From: Chamaecyparis obtusa
Taxonomy: Eukaryota; Streptophyta; Pinopsida; Cupressales; Cupressaceae
Length of the DNA: 64,000 nt
Direction of reading: 5' to 3'
Assembly (NCBI GenBank): GCA_027943335.1
Contig: BSBK01006021.1
Coordinates: 559,501 to 623,500 of the forward strand
A program made the position numbers and the translations under genes. The notes under the pieces were generated by a model. That model did not search any database and had not been told where the DNA came from. It saw only the letters and a list, made by a program, of their open reading frames with translations. How positions within the stretch are numbered: the first letter of the stretch is position 1; the number at the start of each line of letters is the position of its first letter. Of the stretch, positions 46,565-56,228 are shown one piece after another.

Positions 46565-47312
46565 AATTTCATTTTGAGTGACCTAGTTTTCCACAAAACC
46601 AGCACTCTCCATTTCTTCCTCTTGACTTTGATCGATGGGGTGATCTTGATTTTCTTTGATTGTAGTTGTAATTATTATTGCCTCTATGATGGCTTCTTCC
46701 CTTTCTTTTGGTGCTGACCATGGTAAGAGCATCACCGGATGGGGTGTCTTTGTTACTTCTTCTCATATCTTCACTAAGTAAAGTAGCAACCACTTCATCA
46801 TAGACCAACTTCTTTGAGGAATTAGAGGTGCTAACAGCTGTAACTACGGGATCCCAACCATCGGGTAAAGAACATAACAAGATGATGGCTTTGGCTTCAT
46901 CATCTTGAGTCATACCAACCGAGGTTGCTTGGCATAATAGAGTATTCAAATAATTTACATGATTTGACATCGTAGTCCCTTCCTTCATTTTCAACTTGTA
47001 GAGTTTCTTCATAATGAAGATTTTATTTGCAACCGATGTCGTCTCATACATGCTCTGAAGTTTATCCCAGACTTCTTTTGTTGTCTTTTCATTGAAGACA
47101 TTAAATAAAACATTTTGTGACAGCAAAAGAAAGATTGATGCCATTGCTTTATCATCAATTTTCTTTCAATTTTCATCTGACATCGTTGTTGGTTTACTAG
47201 ATATTCCATCTATTATGATTGCAAAATCTTGCTTGATCAACAAGGAGCGCATCTACACTTTCCACAAGCTGAAGTTCTTGCCTGTGAATTTCTCCACTTT
47301 CAAATCTTCCAT
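46565..47312 (-). pseudogene. gag: Element D gag
   Basis: The ATG at 47312 gives MEDLKVEKFTGKNFSLWKV, the normal start of a Copia gag. A stop follows at once, then the frame stays open from about 47144: VWDKLQSMYETTSVANKIFI, KEGTTMSNHVNYLNTLLCQA and LLCSLPDGWDPVVTAVS. A basic region with RSPHRSKSRGRNG leads to the zinc knuckle CWFCGKLGHSK, a stop, then NC; a single-base change explains the stop inside CX2CX4HX4C. Confidence 0.88.
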
Positions 47313-47355
47313 CTTTCTAGAAATTCAACCCAGATTTCCAATCAGGACAACCTGT

Positions 47356-47367
47356 GTTCTGATACCA
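47356..47367 (-). promoter_or_regulatory. Primer binding site of element D
   Basis: On the minus strand TGGTATCAGAAC, one base different from the initiator tRNA-Met complement, two bases after the 5' LTR. Confidence 0.88.
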
Positions 47368-47369
47368 AT

Positions 47370-47631
47370 TGAAAGGGATTGAAATGCGAGAAATTAAACA
47401 GCAGACTAATTTACAAAATGCAAACACAAGATTTATCTCGGTTCACCACAAATTGTGGCTACGTCCAGACTGCAAAGTATTGTATTAATTCTCAAAAAGT
47501 TAATTGCAAATGAGCAGGAGCAGCAAATATAAAGGCTCCAGATTATTACATATGAAGAGTCTTCAGAATGAAGAGTCATAATAAAAGACATAATAAAACT
47601 TATTATGACCGTTGGCCTTCATTCCTTAACA
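47370..47631 (-). repeat. 5' LTR of element D
   Basis: On the minus strand it starts TGTTAAGGAATGAAGGCC and ends CCCTTTCA. The flank to the right is TCCTC, identical to the other side. Confidence 0.93.
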
Positions 47632-47824
47632 TCCTCCAGACTTGCCTTTCTGAATGTCTCCAGATGATTATTGTAAAAAGCAAGTAGCCATGAAATCCCA
47701 ATTCTTATTCCTTTTGGAGAATGTTTAAAACTGTTTAGTCCATTTCGATTTTAGCTTTAAACACAAATATCAAATTATTATCATAGTAAGACTTTATTTG
47801 ATGATTATTATTTTTTCTGTGTAG

Positions 47825-47935
47825 GGCATGTATCCTCTCGTCTCCTAGAGTAGGATGCACGAACTCCATATCTTCATCTTTATATTGGCAATCTTACATT
47901 TCTTATATAATGTCTTGACCACGACACTAGGAAGA
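47825..47935 (+). pseudogene. MLO-like exon, disrupted
   Basis: A good 3' splice site, a T-rich tract ending CTGTGTAG, precedes 47825. The exon then reads G-M-Y-P-L-V-S, a TAG stop (47846-47848), S-R, and then MHELHIFIFILAILHFLYNV and LTTTLGRAK. MLO proteins, seven-pass plasma membrane proteins of plants, have GKVPxVSxxxLHxLHIFIFVLAxxHVxY at this place, covering the start of their third membrane segment, and an exon start is plausible there. After GRAK the similarity fades. No other MLO exon was found within the window. The stop and missing exons make this a gene fragment. Element D lies 190 bases upstream, presumably in the preceding intron. Confidence 0.6.
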
Positions 47936-49440
47936 GCGAAAATAAGCACATTGGAGAGCACAGATTTTTGTTCCTTTAATCAATTTAATGATTCTTATTG
48001 GAATAATGTATTGAAAATTGGTTTGAGACTCTACTCCATTAGATGTCTATATGCATTCAACATTGGAAATCATGGAAGAAGGAAAGTTAGACAAGCCAAT
48101 TCTTCAATTTGTTACCACGTCAAAACCAGATATAACTAACAATGTGCTCATTGTTCTTTCCGGTCAAGCATGTTCCCCCAGATGTTGTCAGATTATGAGA
48201 GGACAGACACTAGATACATAAACTTTGCAGTCATTCATCCTTTAGACCTTGTGTTGATAACAAAATGTTCTAGATATTTTCTGAACAAACCAAGAAGTCC
48301 AACCCATGGCCTTCATTTACTTTCCGAAGCAGGCCAATCATCTATTGTCAAAGACTTCCTTACCCTGTTTTGATGCCAAACGCAACTAAAATGTTCTAGA
48401 AGCTCGGAATGAAGCTTTTCCATTGGCATCCATTCACTTGGGCTACAAAGATCAAAGAGAATAGTTGCTACAACTAAAACAAAATCTTTTTCTTCTACCT
48501 GTATTTATTGAGAACTATCAGTTTCATGATCCATTCTCCTTCGTGTATCCACCTTTTGATCGTTATTTTCCCAACTAGGTGGAAAATCTGATTTGCAAAT
48601 TATTGCACCTTGTAAGTGGCACAACCTCCTACCACGAATAGAGAGACAGGTACGCAATCCCCTTTTCTTTTCCTGGTTTTTCCTTCTAGAATGCCAATTG
48701 ACAAGGTTATTGTATCGAGTTTGCGTCCTATCAACAAATGATTTTTTGAAATGGGCATCCAAGAAGCTTTGCATACGGCATACGAAATGACATGTAGTGT
48801 ACACAGTGTTGGTCTATTTTGTAGGCAACTAATTAATGTACTGAATAGTAAAGAAAAATACACGGGCATGATGATCTCAATCATCTTGCATCCTAAAGTG
48901 GCATTATATGACACTTAGGGATATAGACAACCAGAAGGTGCAGGATTCCAATGACGCAACATTTTGTAGTTGTAACTTTGGAAAAGGTTAAAGTAAAAAG
49001 CATCCTAAAAGTGATGAACGAAGGAGATATGGTCGATCATCTTGCACCCATCTCCCCTTTTTTATTGCTTATTTTTTTCTCTGTCATTTCATCTCCGTTT
49101 AGAATTACATTTGATGTCAGAATGAAGTCAAGAACTGGTGGAAGATATTAAAAGAAGTCCTTGATTCATTCACGCAGTCATAAGTAATTTTAATACATCC
49201 GCACAATAGGGTTTGGTACAAAGTAAAAGAAGTTAAATAAGGAGCGGATCAGATGAACGCAATCATCTTGCATCCTTAAGCATTACAAACCTTCCATATC
49301 TCATCCCAGATCGTTCATTCCATATATAAAATGCTTTTGACGTAATAATTATATTACTAGCAATTTTACCTTAATGTGCAATGGGTACACCAAAAAGATA
49401 TTGAAAGAAAAAAAAAAACTGGTGTACCTTTTACATAAGA
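47936..49440. other. Region right of the MLO-like exon, unassigned
   Basis: Several short open frames occur on both strands (for example 48170-48373 plus and 48505-48804 minus) without recognisable domains. The word ATCATCTTGCA appears three times (48889, 49036 and 49260 approximately), too short to call a repeat family. More remnants of the MLO-like gene may be hidden here. Confidence 0.5.
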
Positions 49441-49590
49441 AGAGGAGAGAGATAGAAATAGAAATAGAGATAGGTTTGGGGAAGGAGAAATAGTTGAGTG
49501 AGTTCCTATGAATGAGTTAGAGCAATAAGGGGGGGAGGGAGAGAAGTGGAGGGATAAGGGGTGAGAGAAAGACGGAGAGATAGAGATATC
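49441..49590. repeat. GA-rich low-complexity stretch
   Basis: Runs of GAGAGA, GATAGAAATAGA and a G-rich block make one strand almost all purine. It resembles an eroded GA microsatellite. Confidence 0.8.
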
Positions 49591-49997
49591 ACCTTTTTTG
49601 TCTCAAAATTATTTTGACTTATATATGATTTACTAATTAAAATTCATGATAAAAATACAAGGCTATTAAACTCTTCTCTATCTACTTCAACTTAATCACT
49701 ATTAAAAGTATAAAATATAAAATCAAAGAAAAAGTATTTAAATTATTGCTAAAATAAAGTGTGCATTATATTTTATATAATATGCAATAATGAATATAAT
49801 GTTATGATATCTTTAAATTTAGCAATACATTTAAAACATAAATATAAAACATATAATTTATTTAATATTTTAATTAATATTGTATGTAAAAATTAAATTT
49901 TATATTAATTATTTATTATACTATATATAATCTATAATTTTATAATATTTTATAATTAGAATTTTTTATTGTATAGTAACTATATAATTATATAATG

Positions 49998-50297
49998 AAA
50001 GGGGGATTGTTGCTAGGTAAATATTTGGGGATCCCTCTTTTCAGTGGTGTTGGGAAGGCGGACATTTGGAAAGACTTGGTTGACAATTGTTGCAGTATGA
50101 TGGAAGGATGGAAAATTTGATGGCTCTCATCTATTGGACATCTTCTAATGCTAAAAATAGTAATTTCTATCATTCCTATATTTTGAATGATGTGTCTTAG
50201 AATCCCTAAGAAGGTAATAAAGGAGATTGGATAGAGAATGATGAATTTTTTCTAGAATGGTGCTAATGAGCAAGATAAGGTATTGTTACTGGCATGG
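49998..50297 (+). pseudogene. LINE reverse transcriptase, C-terminal fragment
   Basis: The frame gives GKYLGIPLFSGVGKADIWKD, then WLSSIGHLLMLKIVISIIPI, MMCLRIPKKVIKEI and VLLLAWDKVC. These match the YLGxPL, WxxxxLSxAGRxxLIKSVLxxIPxYxM and WxxVCxPKxxGGLG segments that follow the catalytic core in plant LINE RTs. Stops near 50120 and 50192 show decay. Confidence 0.78.
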
Positions 50298-50456
50298 GAT
50301 AAAGTGTGTATGAGTAATACACACTTTATCTCTGAACCCGGTGGTAGATTTTGAATTTTAAAAATCCTAGAATTGTCCATGGAGTCCAGATACTCTTCTC
50401 TCAAGATTTTTACTCCATGGACAATTCTAGGATTTTTATAATTTGAAATCTACCAC
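50298..50456. repeat. Double foldback: two adjacent near-perfect hairpins
   Basis: First hairpin: GATAAAGTGTGTAT (50298-50311) and its exact complement (50317-50330) around five bases. Second hairpin: arms 50341-50385 and 50412-50456, about 45 bases each with few mismatches, around a 26-base loop. The left arm may be LINE coding sequence (GGRF- frame), in which case the right arm is an inverted copy of it. The structure stops 41 bases before the nested inverted-repeat element. Confidence 0.85.
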
Positions 50457-50497
50457 AAGGTTTAGCGATTTGGAATTTCATAGTTTCATGTAGGCAG

Positions 50498-51469
50498 GGG
50501 GTAAAAGCACAATCAGGTGTCACCTTTTTGGCTAACTTATCAGCACAGCTGAATTTTAGTATTTCTAACTAAAAATTAATTTTGGTCAAACATATGGTCT
50601 AGCTAGATTCATTATAGCTAAGTTAGATAAGCTCTTTAACTTTTCCAATCAGAAATATCTATTAAATACATGTTTTATAGCACTTGGGGTCAAATTACCA
50701 TAAAAATAAAATTATTTCAGAAAAGTGGTGTTTCAATAACTCCTAATATTTTTAATGACATTTTTTTGAAAATTAAAAAATACCCTTTTGTAGAGATCAA
50801 AGTAAGAATATTCTCATATAGATTTTATAGTATTTTAATTAGACATAGTTTATTGTAATTAAAAAATATTACAAGTAGGTATTTTAACAGTCAAGGACAT
50901 GTTGATTCGGAGAAAGAATAAAATAGTAAATCATATTAAATAAATTTTAAAAATACATGGTGCACTAGAGGAGAGAGTCCTCTTCAAGAATATGTATTTC
51001 TTTTTTTTATTGGGATAGATTTGTTATGAAAAATACGTTGCGAGATGAAAACTGTTGATTTCAGTGATTTGGAATTTGAATTGTTATAAAAGAGAAAATA
51101 TAGGTCACCAACCAATTTTTATTTCTTTATGCACTAGATATATATGTCATCTATGACATATTTTGAAATTAGGAGAAAATATGTTTATTTACATATAATT
51201 GTCTGGTGGGAACTAGACCCCTAATTTTCAGCATTATTTAGTAGCTGAAAAATCATCTTTAAAAATTAAAAAAACATATCAACTCTTATTCAAAAAAAAT
51301 ATTAAAAATATTAATCATAAACTTCATCCATTTTATCACATTTAATTAGTTCACATCATCTTCAAATTCCAAGCATAAATGTCATTTTTATACTATTGAA
51401 GTTGAACAGCTTTGATTTTGTTAGCCTCTTCCTTTGTAAAAGGGTGACAGCTTATTGTACTTTTACCCC
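50498..51469. mobile_element. Non-autonomous DNA element with terminal inverted repeats
   Basis: The left end GGGGTAAAAGCACAATCAGG is mirrored at the right, where the complement of the end reads GGGGTAAAAGTACAATAAGC. Both continue TGTCACC and then GGCTAAC, so the inverted repeats extend over at least 45 bases with substitutions. The interior is AT-rich without a transposase. Size is about 970 bases. I could not settle a target duplication, so the superfamily is left open. It lies within LINE sequence and has split it. Confidence 0.62.
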
Positions 51470-52200
51470 AGGTTATAGTTGAGTATTTTTCTTGGCAAGT
51501 GGGAAATGGACTGCAAGAGAAGTTTTCAAAGGATTTTTGGGATGGTCATTCAAATTTGGTGGATAGAGGCGGTGTTGATGACATTAGGGAATGGTGTTTA
51601 GCAAATTGGGATCCTTATGTGCATGATTATGTGCAAGTGATATATGGTCAATGGGGTGAGGAATGGACTTGGAAATATGTATAGGGGATTAATCTAAAGG
51701 AGCACCAAAAGGAAAAACTGAGGTAAATTTTCATGTCAAGAAGGATAGTACTAACAAATAAACCAAATAGCATAATCTAGTGTGGGGCTAGCAATGGTAA
51801 GTATTTTGTCAAGTTGGGTTATCATTATTTAGACATTCAATAGGTGGAGGGAAAGTGGCTAGTAAACCTTTTATGGGGAAAAGAATGCCTCCCAAAAGTA
51901 GGCTCATTTGCACAATTGGACATAAAAGGAAGAATTTTAACTGGTGGTCATAGGAAGAGACTAGGGATTTATGGACCCACAAAGTGTGTAGTAGGGAAGT
52001 GGAGGAGATAGTGGATCATCTCCTACTCAATTTTAAGGTAGCTTTCAAATGTTGGTTGATGGTTATTAAAAACTTGGGTTGGTTGAGCCCTTTTCTGAAG
52101 GAATTAAGAAAATGATTTGAATATTGGCTAGATAGGATAGAAAAATCCACCCTTCCATCTATATGGGATGTGAGCCCTTTAATAATTATTTGGTAGATCT
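51470..52200 (+). pseudogene. LINE zinc-binding (zf-RVT) region
   Basis: The first part encodes FSKDFWDGHSNLVDRGGVDD and a Trp-rich end. Then GKYFVKLGYHYLDIQ, WLVNLLWGKECLPKVGSFAQ and ILTGGHRKRLGIYGPTKC follow, matching the GxYSVKxGY, W..IW...PKVxxFxW and LTxxNLxKR..GPxxCxxC pattern after RT in plant LINEs. Stops are frequent. Confidence 0.72.
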
Positions 52201-52432
52201 GGTAGGAGAGGAATAGGCACATTTTGGTTGTGAAGGAGGAGAGTGTTAGACAACTTAAAAAAAGATAGCATAGATAGTTAGTGCAGCTACTTTGTAGTTT
52301 TCATCTTCATCTGTCCCTTTCACTCATAGTGATAAGAACATATAATCAACCTAGCCAAGTATAAAAATCAAGCCCATTAAGGAGTAATCTTGGATTCATC
52401 CAAATTCCTTTGCTAGTGATTATGTTGTTTGG

Positions 52433-52880
52433 GTGAGACTAGATGAAGGTTGGTGGAAGGTGAACTTTGATGGTGCATCTAAGGTGAACCCAAAACCTTC
52501 AGGAGATGGATTTATCATTTGGGACTGTCATGGAAACACACTAGCGATTGGTGGTAAAATATTAGAAGATGGAACCAACAATGTAACAGAAGTTCAAGCA
52601 ACACTAGTGGCAATCAAGGTTGCAAAACATCTTGGGATTAGAAGATTGTATCTAGAAGGGGATTCCCTTATTATTGTTCAATCTATTATGAAGGGAACTA
52701 TGGAGACATGGCATTTGCAAAAGTACATAAGCCTGATAACTAAAGAGATTGCAGCTATAAATGAATTTTGAATAACTCATCTAAAGAGAGATGGTAATAA
52801 GGATGCTGACTACTTTTCAAACTAGGCCTTATCCTTTGAGAATAAAGGGGACATTAAAGTTGAGGATTTTCGAATGTGTA
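52433..52880 (+). pseudogene. LINE RNase H domain
   Basis: Open from 52433: GWWKVNFDGASKVNPKPSGD, ITEVQATLVAIKVA-like NNVTEVQATLVAIKVAKHLG, LYLEGDSLIIVQSIMKGT, then a stop at 52769 and THLKRDGNKDADYFSN. All four catalytic acids are kept: NFDGAS, TEVQA, EGDS and NKDAD. It is the common plant RNase H (RVT_3) module at the end of LINE ORF2, so a host gene is less likely given the LINE pieces upstream in order. Confidence 0.8.
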
Positions 52881-54062
52881 ATGGAAATTAAACCATTATC
52901 TTTTAATTTATTAGACTAAGTTCATTTAAGGTATGAATAATGATGTTGGTGTATGGGGTAAGCTAATTTAATGAAACCAAGGTGGAAGGGTGACTTGAAT
53001 TATGCCAAAGGACTTTACATTTATTGCAGGGAAGTCTAGAAACTATGCTTTAAACTTGGCATTTGGCAATTCTTTTCAGCAAAAAGAAGGTGAAGGTTAG
53101 GAAGTGAGGTCTAAGAACAAATTGGAAAAGATGGAAAATACCTTCACCCTCATAATTTCAAAGCAAAAATATCCTTTTCTAGCTAGATAACAAAGAAATG
53201 ACTAGAAAAGATGTTTAGGTTTCAAGATAAGAGATTAATGTTGAGTGTGATGATCATCATGGGTGAAATGTTTAATGAAGTTGAAAATTGGCATAGGACC
53301 AACATCGAGGTGTTCTCTATGAATATGGCATGGGGCGTATAGTTATAGGAGATGAAGGAAATAGTAAAAAGGGTGATGGAGGCCATTGTTCCATTGGAAT
53401 TTCTTTGGGACATGACTGACATCCTTGGAAGGTCAATTCTAGGGCTTGGAATTAATTTTGATGGATGGAAAGGGGGAATGAAAAAGGTTGAGGGGAAAAA
53501 GTACACCCCTTTTGTGTGGAGATTTGATGAATCTTAATGTAGATAAAGGTTTAGGGAAGTGTGCAAATGATGGAGATTGTTAACTTAGGTGGTAGAGCTC
53601 CATAAATTGGAGGTGGAGATTGCAGAAATGAAGCGGGAAGTGGGATGGACAATAGAGAATGAGGAGAGGATGCAGGAAAGACTTCAAGCTCAAAGAAGGG
53701 AAGAGGAGGAACACATGGAAGCTACGACAAGCAGTGGTAGTGTGGGCTAGTGAGGAAGGAATGGCTTTGATTTTATAAACAGGTTTGAATCTTGGGTTCT
53801 CCTTTTTGTTCTAGGGTCTAAATGAGATTTACTCTTAGTTTTTATGTTATGTTAATTGTGGAACTCTGGCATGTTGAAATGCCCATTTTTTTAATTTTTT
53901 ATGTTAACTGTAAATGCTAAGGATTTTCATTAGATGGTAGGTTTTATGGTGGTTTCAATGAGACTAGTGGGATGGTGGTTTTAAGAGTAGTGATTTTATG
54001 TTAGGAATTTTTTTTGAACTAAATGCTTTGTAAGTTTATGATGTTATAATTAATAAAAAATA
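52881..54062 (+). other. Tail after the LINE RNase H, with a coiled-coil fragment
   Basis: At 53589-53750 a clean frame encodes 53 residues rich in Glu, Arg and Gln (LEVEIAEMKREVGW then MQERLQAQRREEEEHMEATT) ending in a stop, a probable coiled coil. An open stretch at 53352-53537 lies just before it in another frame. I do not recognise either. From about 53760 the sequence is a T-rich untranslated tail ending at the A-rich 54047-54062. Confidence 0.4.
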
Positions 54063-54601
54063 CTTGTTACCATGAGTTATTAATTTATGGAAAACTTATT
54101 TTTTTGTTTCCAAGTTGCTTTTTCCTTAATTAAGGCATGCATGTCCTTGTTTAACTGAAGAAGTAGCAGTTAATTGTGCATGGAATTAAACTCACACTTT
54201 AAATTATTTTAAAATTGACAAGTATGTATTCCTTTTCTTTACAACATAATTTTAATAAACATTCTCTTTTAGTTTAAAATAAAATCACTCACACATTCCA
54301 TTAAAATAGATTCTCTTTAACTTTTTTGATAGAAAATTGTTAACCTTTTTTCCTTTAGATACTTTTACCTCATGCATTAAAATGTTGTTATTTTTAATAT
54401 TATTTTACAATAAATATCCTTTATTTAAAAGAAAAAGAAACACATTGGACATTTTATTTTTCAACCAAAATTAAGCACAGATATCACATAAACAGAGAAA
54501 ATCATTCAATTTTATTACAATTTGATTTCAAATTGCAATGGCAAAATGTGCATAGAGAATTTCTATTTAATCAAAATTAAGGAAAGTAAGGTCATAAAAT
54601 T

Positions 54602-54646
54602 TGTGTGTGTGTGCGCGCGTGCTTGTGTGTGTGGGTACACACACAC

Positions 54647-54648
<2 letters not shown>
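54602..54648. repeat. GT then AC microsatellite forming a hairpin
   Basis: GTGTGTGTGTG with a GCGCGCG core is followed by GTGTGTGTGG, GTA and CACACACACACA. The GT and AC halves are complementary and adjacent to the long TA tract. Confidence 0.85.
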
Positions 54649-54705
<57 letters not shown>

Positions 54706-54711
54706 TATATA

Positions 54712-54793
<82 letters not shown>

Positions 54794-54826
54794 TATAATA
54801 TATCTATATATATATATAGATATATA

Positions 54827-54920
<94 letters not shown>

Positions 54921-54953
54921 TATAATATATCTATATATATATATAGATATATA

Positions 54954-54998
<45 letters not shown>
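54649..54998. repeat. 350 bp TA microsatellite with higher-order repeats
   Basis: Almost pure TA. Interruptions are regular: TAGATATAATATATCTA and TAGATATATATCTA blocks occur with their G at 54792 and 54819, and again at 54919 and 54946, an exact 127-base offset. An earlier single block has its G at 54704. Each interruption is itself a palindrome. Length may be unreliable in an assembly. Confidence 0.9.
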
Positions 54999-55003
<5 letters not shown>

Positions 55004-55008
55004 CTGCA

Positions 55009-56213
55009 TGTAGGGGTAAAATATCTAAAAGACTTTAAAGAGAGATAAAATTAGTAGCATTGAAATCAATCAAAAAAACTATTAACAATAAACCCTACAG
55101 AACAACAGAAAATATCCATCATAATTGGAAAGGAAATACTAAATATTCAGGCAAACCAAATGATGTCAAGTACTTATGTTGCTTCTCTGCACTCCATTGA
55201 GATGTTGCTAGTTGGCGCTCAGAGTTGAGTTTGACAACATCTAGACTTGGGAGATTGGAGAAATTGATAAATGATTGGTTGTTAAGAAATGAAACCTGCA
55301 TAAGAGAATTGCTATTCATAAATCATGATCCTTTAAATGGGTTTGAAGGGGGTTTATATAGAGATTCAGGATTGAACAGACAATTGAGGATGATTTGAGA
55401 AAAATAGATTGAATGAACAAGATAATTAGAGAGGAGAATATTTTGGGTTATCTTCCAAAATTGAAGATTTATTTCCAATTAAACTCAAAAAGTGAAGAGT
55501 TCTTCTAGGAAATAAAAGATGAGATAAAGATTAAAGAGATTTTTTATTATAAGAAGAAATTAGTTTCCAAAAACTAATAATCAAAAGAAATGAAAGATTG
55601 TGATTTAATTCTGATTTTGAAAGATCTTTGATTTTTAAAATTTTGGTTTTCAATTTATGAGCATTTTTCAATTTTCAAATTATAATTCCTAATAATTTTT
55701 ATTTTTCAGATTTTTAGAAAAATTAATTGAATTAAAAATTCAATTAAATGGGAAAGATGAAATTAAGTGAAATTAGAATGAAATTAAATAGAAATGAAAT
55801 TAATTAGAATTGACATGAAATTAAATTAATTTGGTCAATTAATTTAATTTGGAAGAATAATTAGCTAATTTGAATAATTAAATTCAAATCATGGGAAATA
55901 AGAAATTGAATTCAATTAACTGATAAAGATCAATTAATTAAAGATAATTAATTAAATAAACTTAATTATTTAACTAATATTAGAGAGGTAATTAACTAAT
56001 TAAAAGATTAGATTTTTAGAGGAAAATAAGATGATTAAATAATTATTAAATAATCATAAAAACTAATAGAAGAATAATTAATGACTTAATATTTTTGATT
56101 AAGGTAAATACAAGTTTTGAAGGGTACCCGAAACCCTTTACATGCTAGAAAAATATAGAAACATTAATGACTTAATGTTAGCTCGCAATTCTATCCATTT
56201 TTAGGTGCCTATA
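55009..56213 (-). repeat. 3' LTR of element E
   Basis: On the minus strand it starts TATAGGCACCTAAAAATGG (TG changed to TA) and ends TTTTACCCCTACA. A TATA box, CTATATAAAC, lies at 55362-55353, about 350 bases from the end. It carries a 72-base LINE fragment at 56091-56162. Aligns with 63301-64000 at high similarity. Confidence 0.86.
56091..56162 (-). mobile_element. Severely 5'-truncated LINE insertion, 72 bases
   Basis: Identical 14-base repeats ATTAATGACTTAAT at 56077-56090 and 56163-56176 flank it. On the minus strand it ends CCTTAATCAAAAAT and contains GCATGTAAAGGGTTTCGG, sharing the tail of the LINE-like remnant at 22175. The target duplication and A-rich tail are the marks of target-primed reverse transcription. 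Confidence 0.8.
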
Positions 56214-56228
56214 TTTTCCCCTCTTTGA
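56214..56228 (-). promoter_or_regulatory. Polypurine tract of element E
   Basis: On the minus strand TCAAAGAGGGGAAAA directly precedes the LTR start. The related copy at 20406 has CAAAGAGAGGCAAAA in the same place. Confidence 0.8.

Larger units (their letters stand above)
42133..47631 (-). mobile_element. Ty1/copia retrotransposon D
   Basis: LTRs 42133-42393 and 47370-47631 (261 and 262 bases) are flanked by identical TCCTC (42128-42132 and 47632-47636). Reading leftwards the order is LTR, iMet primer site, gag, protease, integrase, RT, RNase H, polypurine tract, LTR, total 5.5 kb. Gag to the start of RT keep one frame with a few stops; one shift occurs within RT. RNase H ends in KxHVDTHAHFVRH and a TDIFTKVVAKEKF tail, as in TNT1/Tork-like elements. 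It is a different family from element B, with LTRs half the length. Confidence 0.95.
49998..54062 (+). mobile_element. Broken LINE with nested insertion
   Basis: Three consecutive pieces of a plant LINE ORF2 lie in order on the plus strand: the end of RT (from 49998), the zinc-binding domain (51470-52200) and RNase H (52433-52880). A tail runs to a short A-rich end, AATTAATAAAAAATAC, at about 54047-54062. The RT proper and endonuclease are missing, as expected for 5' truncation. An inverted-repeat element interrupts it at 50498-51469. I could not identify a target duplication. Confidence 0.65.

Noticed and set aside
48505..48914. Overlapping open frames on both strands as a gene
   Set aside because: No recognisable motif, and the apparent intron suggested by splice-like sites near 48650-48700 would be only about 40 bases, too short for a plant intron.
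50498..51469. CRISPR-like or tandem arrays
   Set aside because: The only regular repeats in the window are LTR pairs, microsatellites and inverted repeats; no spaced identical repeats with unique spacers were seen.
52433..52880. RNase H frame as an independent host gene
   Set aside because: LINE RT and zinc-binding pieces precede it in the proper order and strand, so it is better explained as the end of LINE ORF2.
54522..55009. Open frames of 60-104 codons on both strands
   Set aside because: They are translations of the TA microsatellite (Tyr-Ile repeats) and have no coding meaning.
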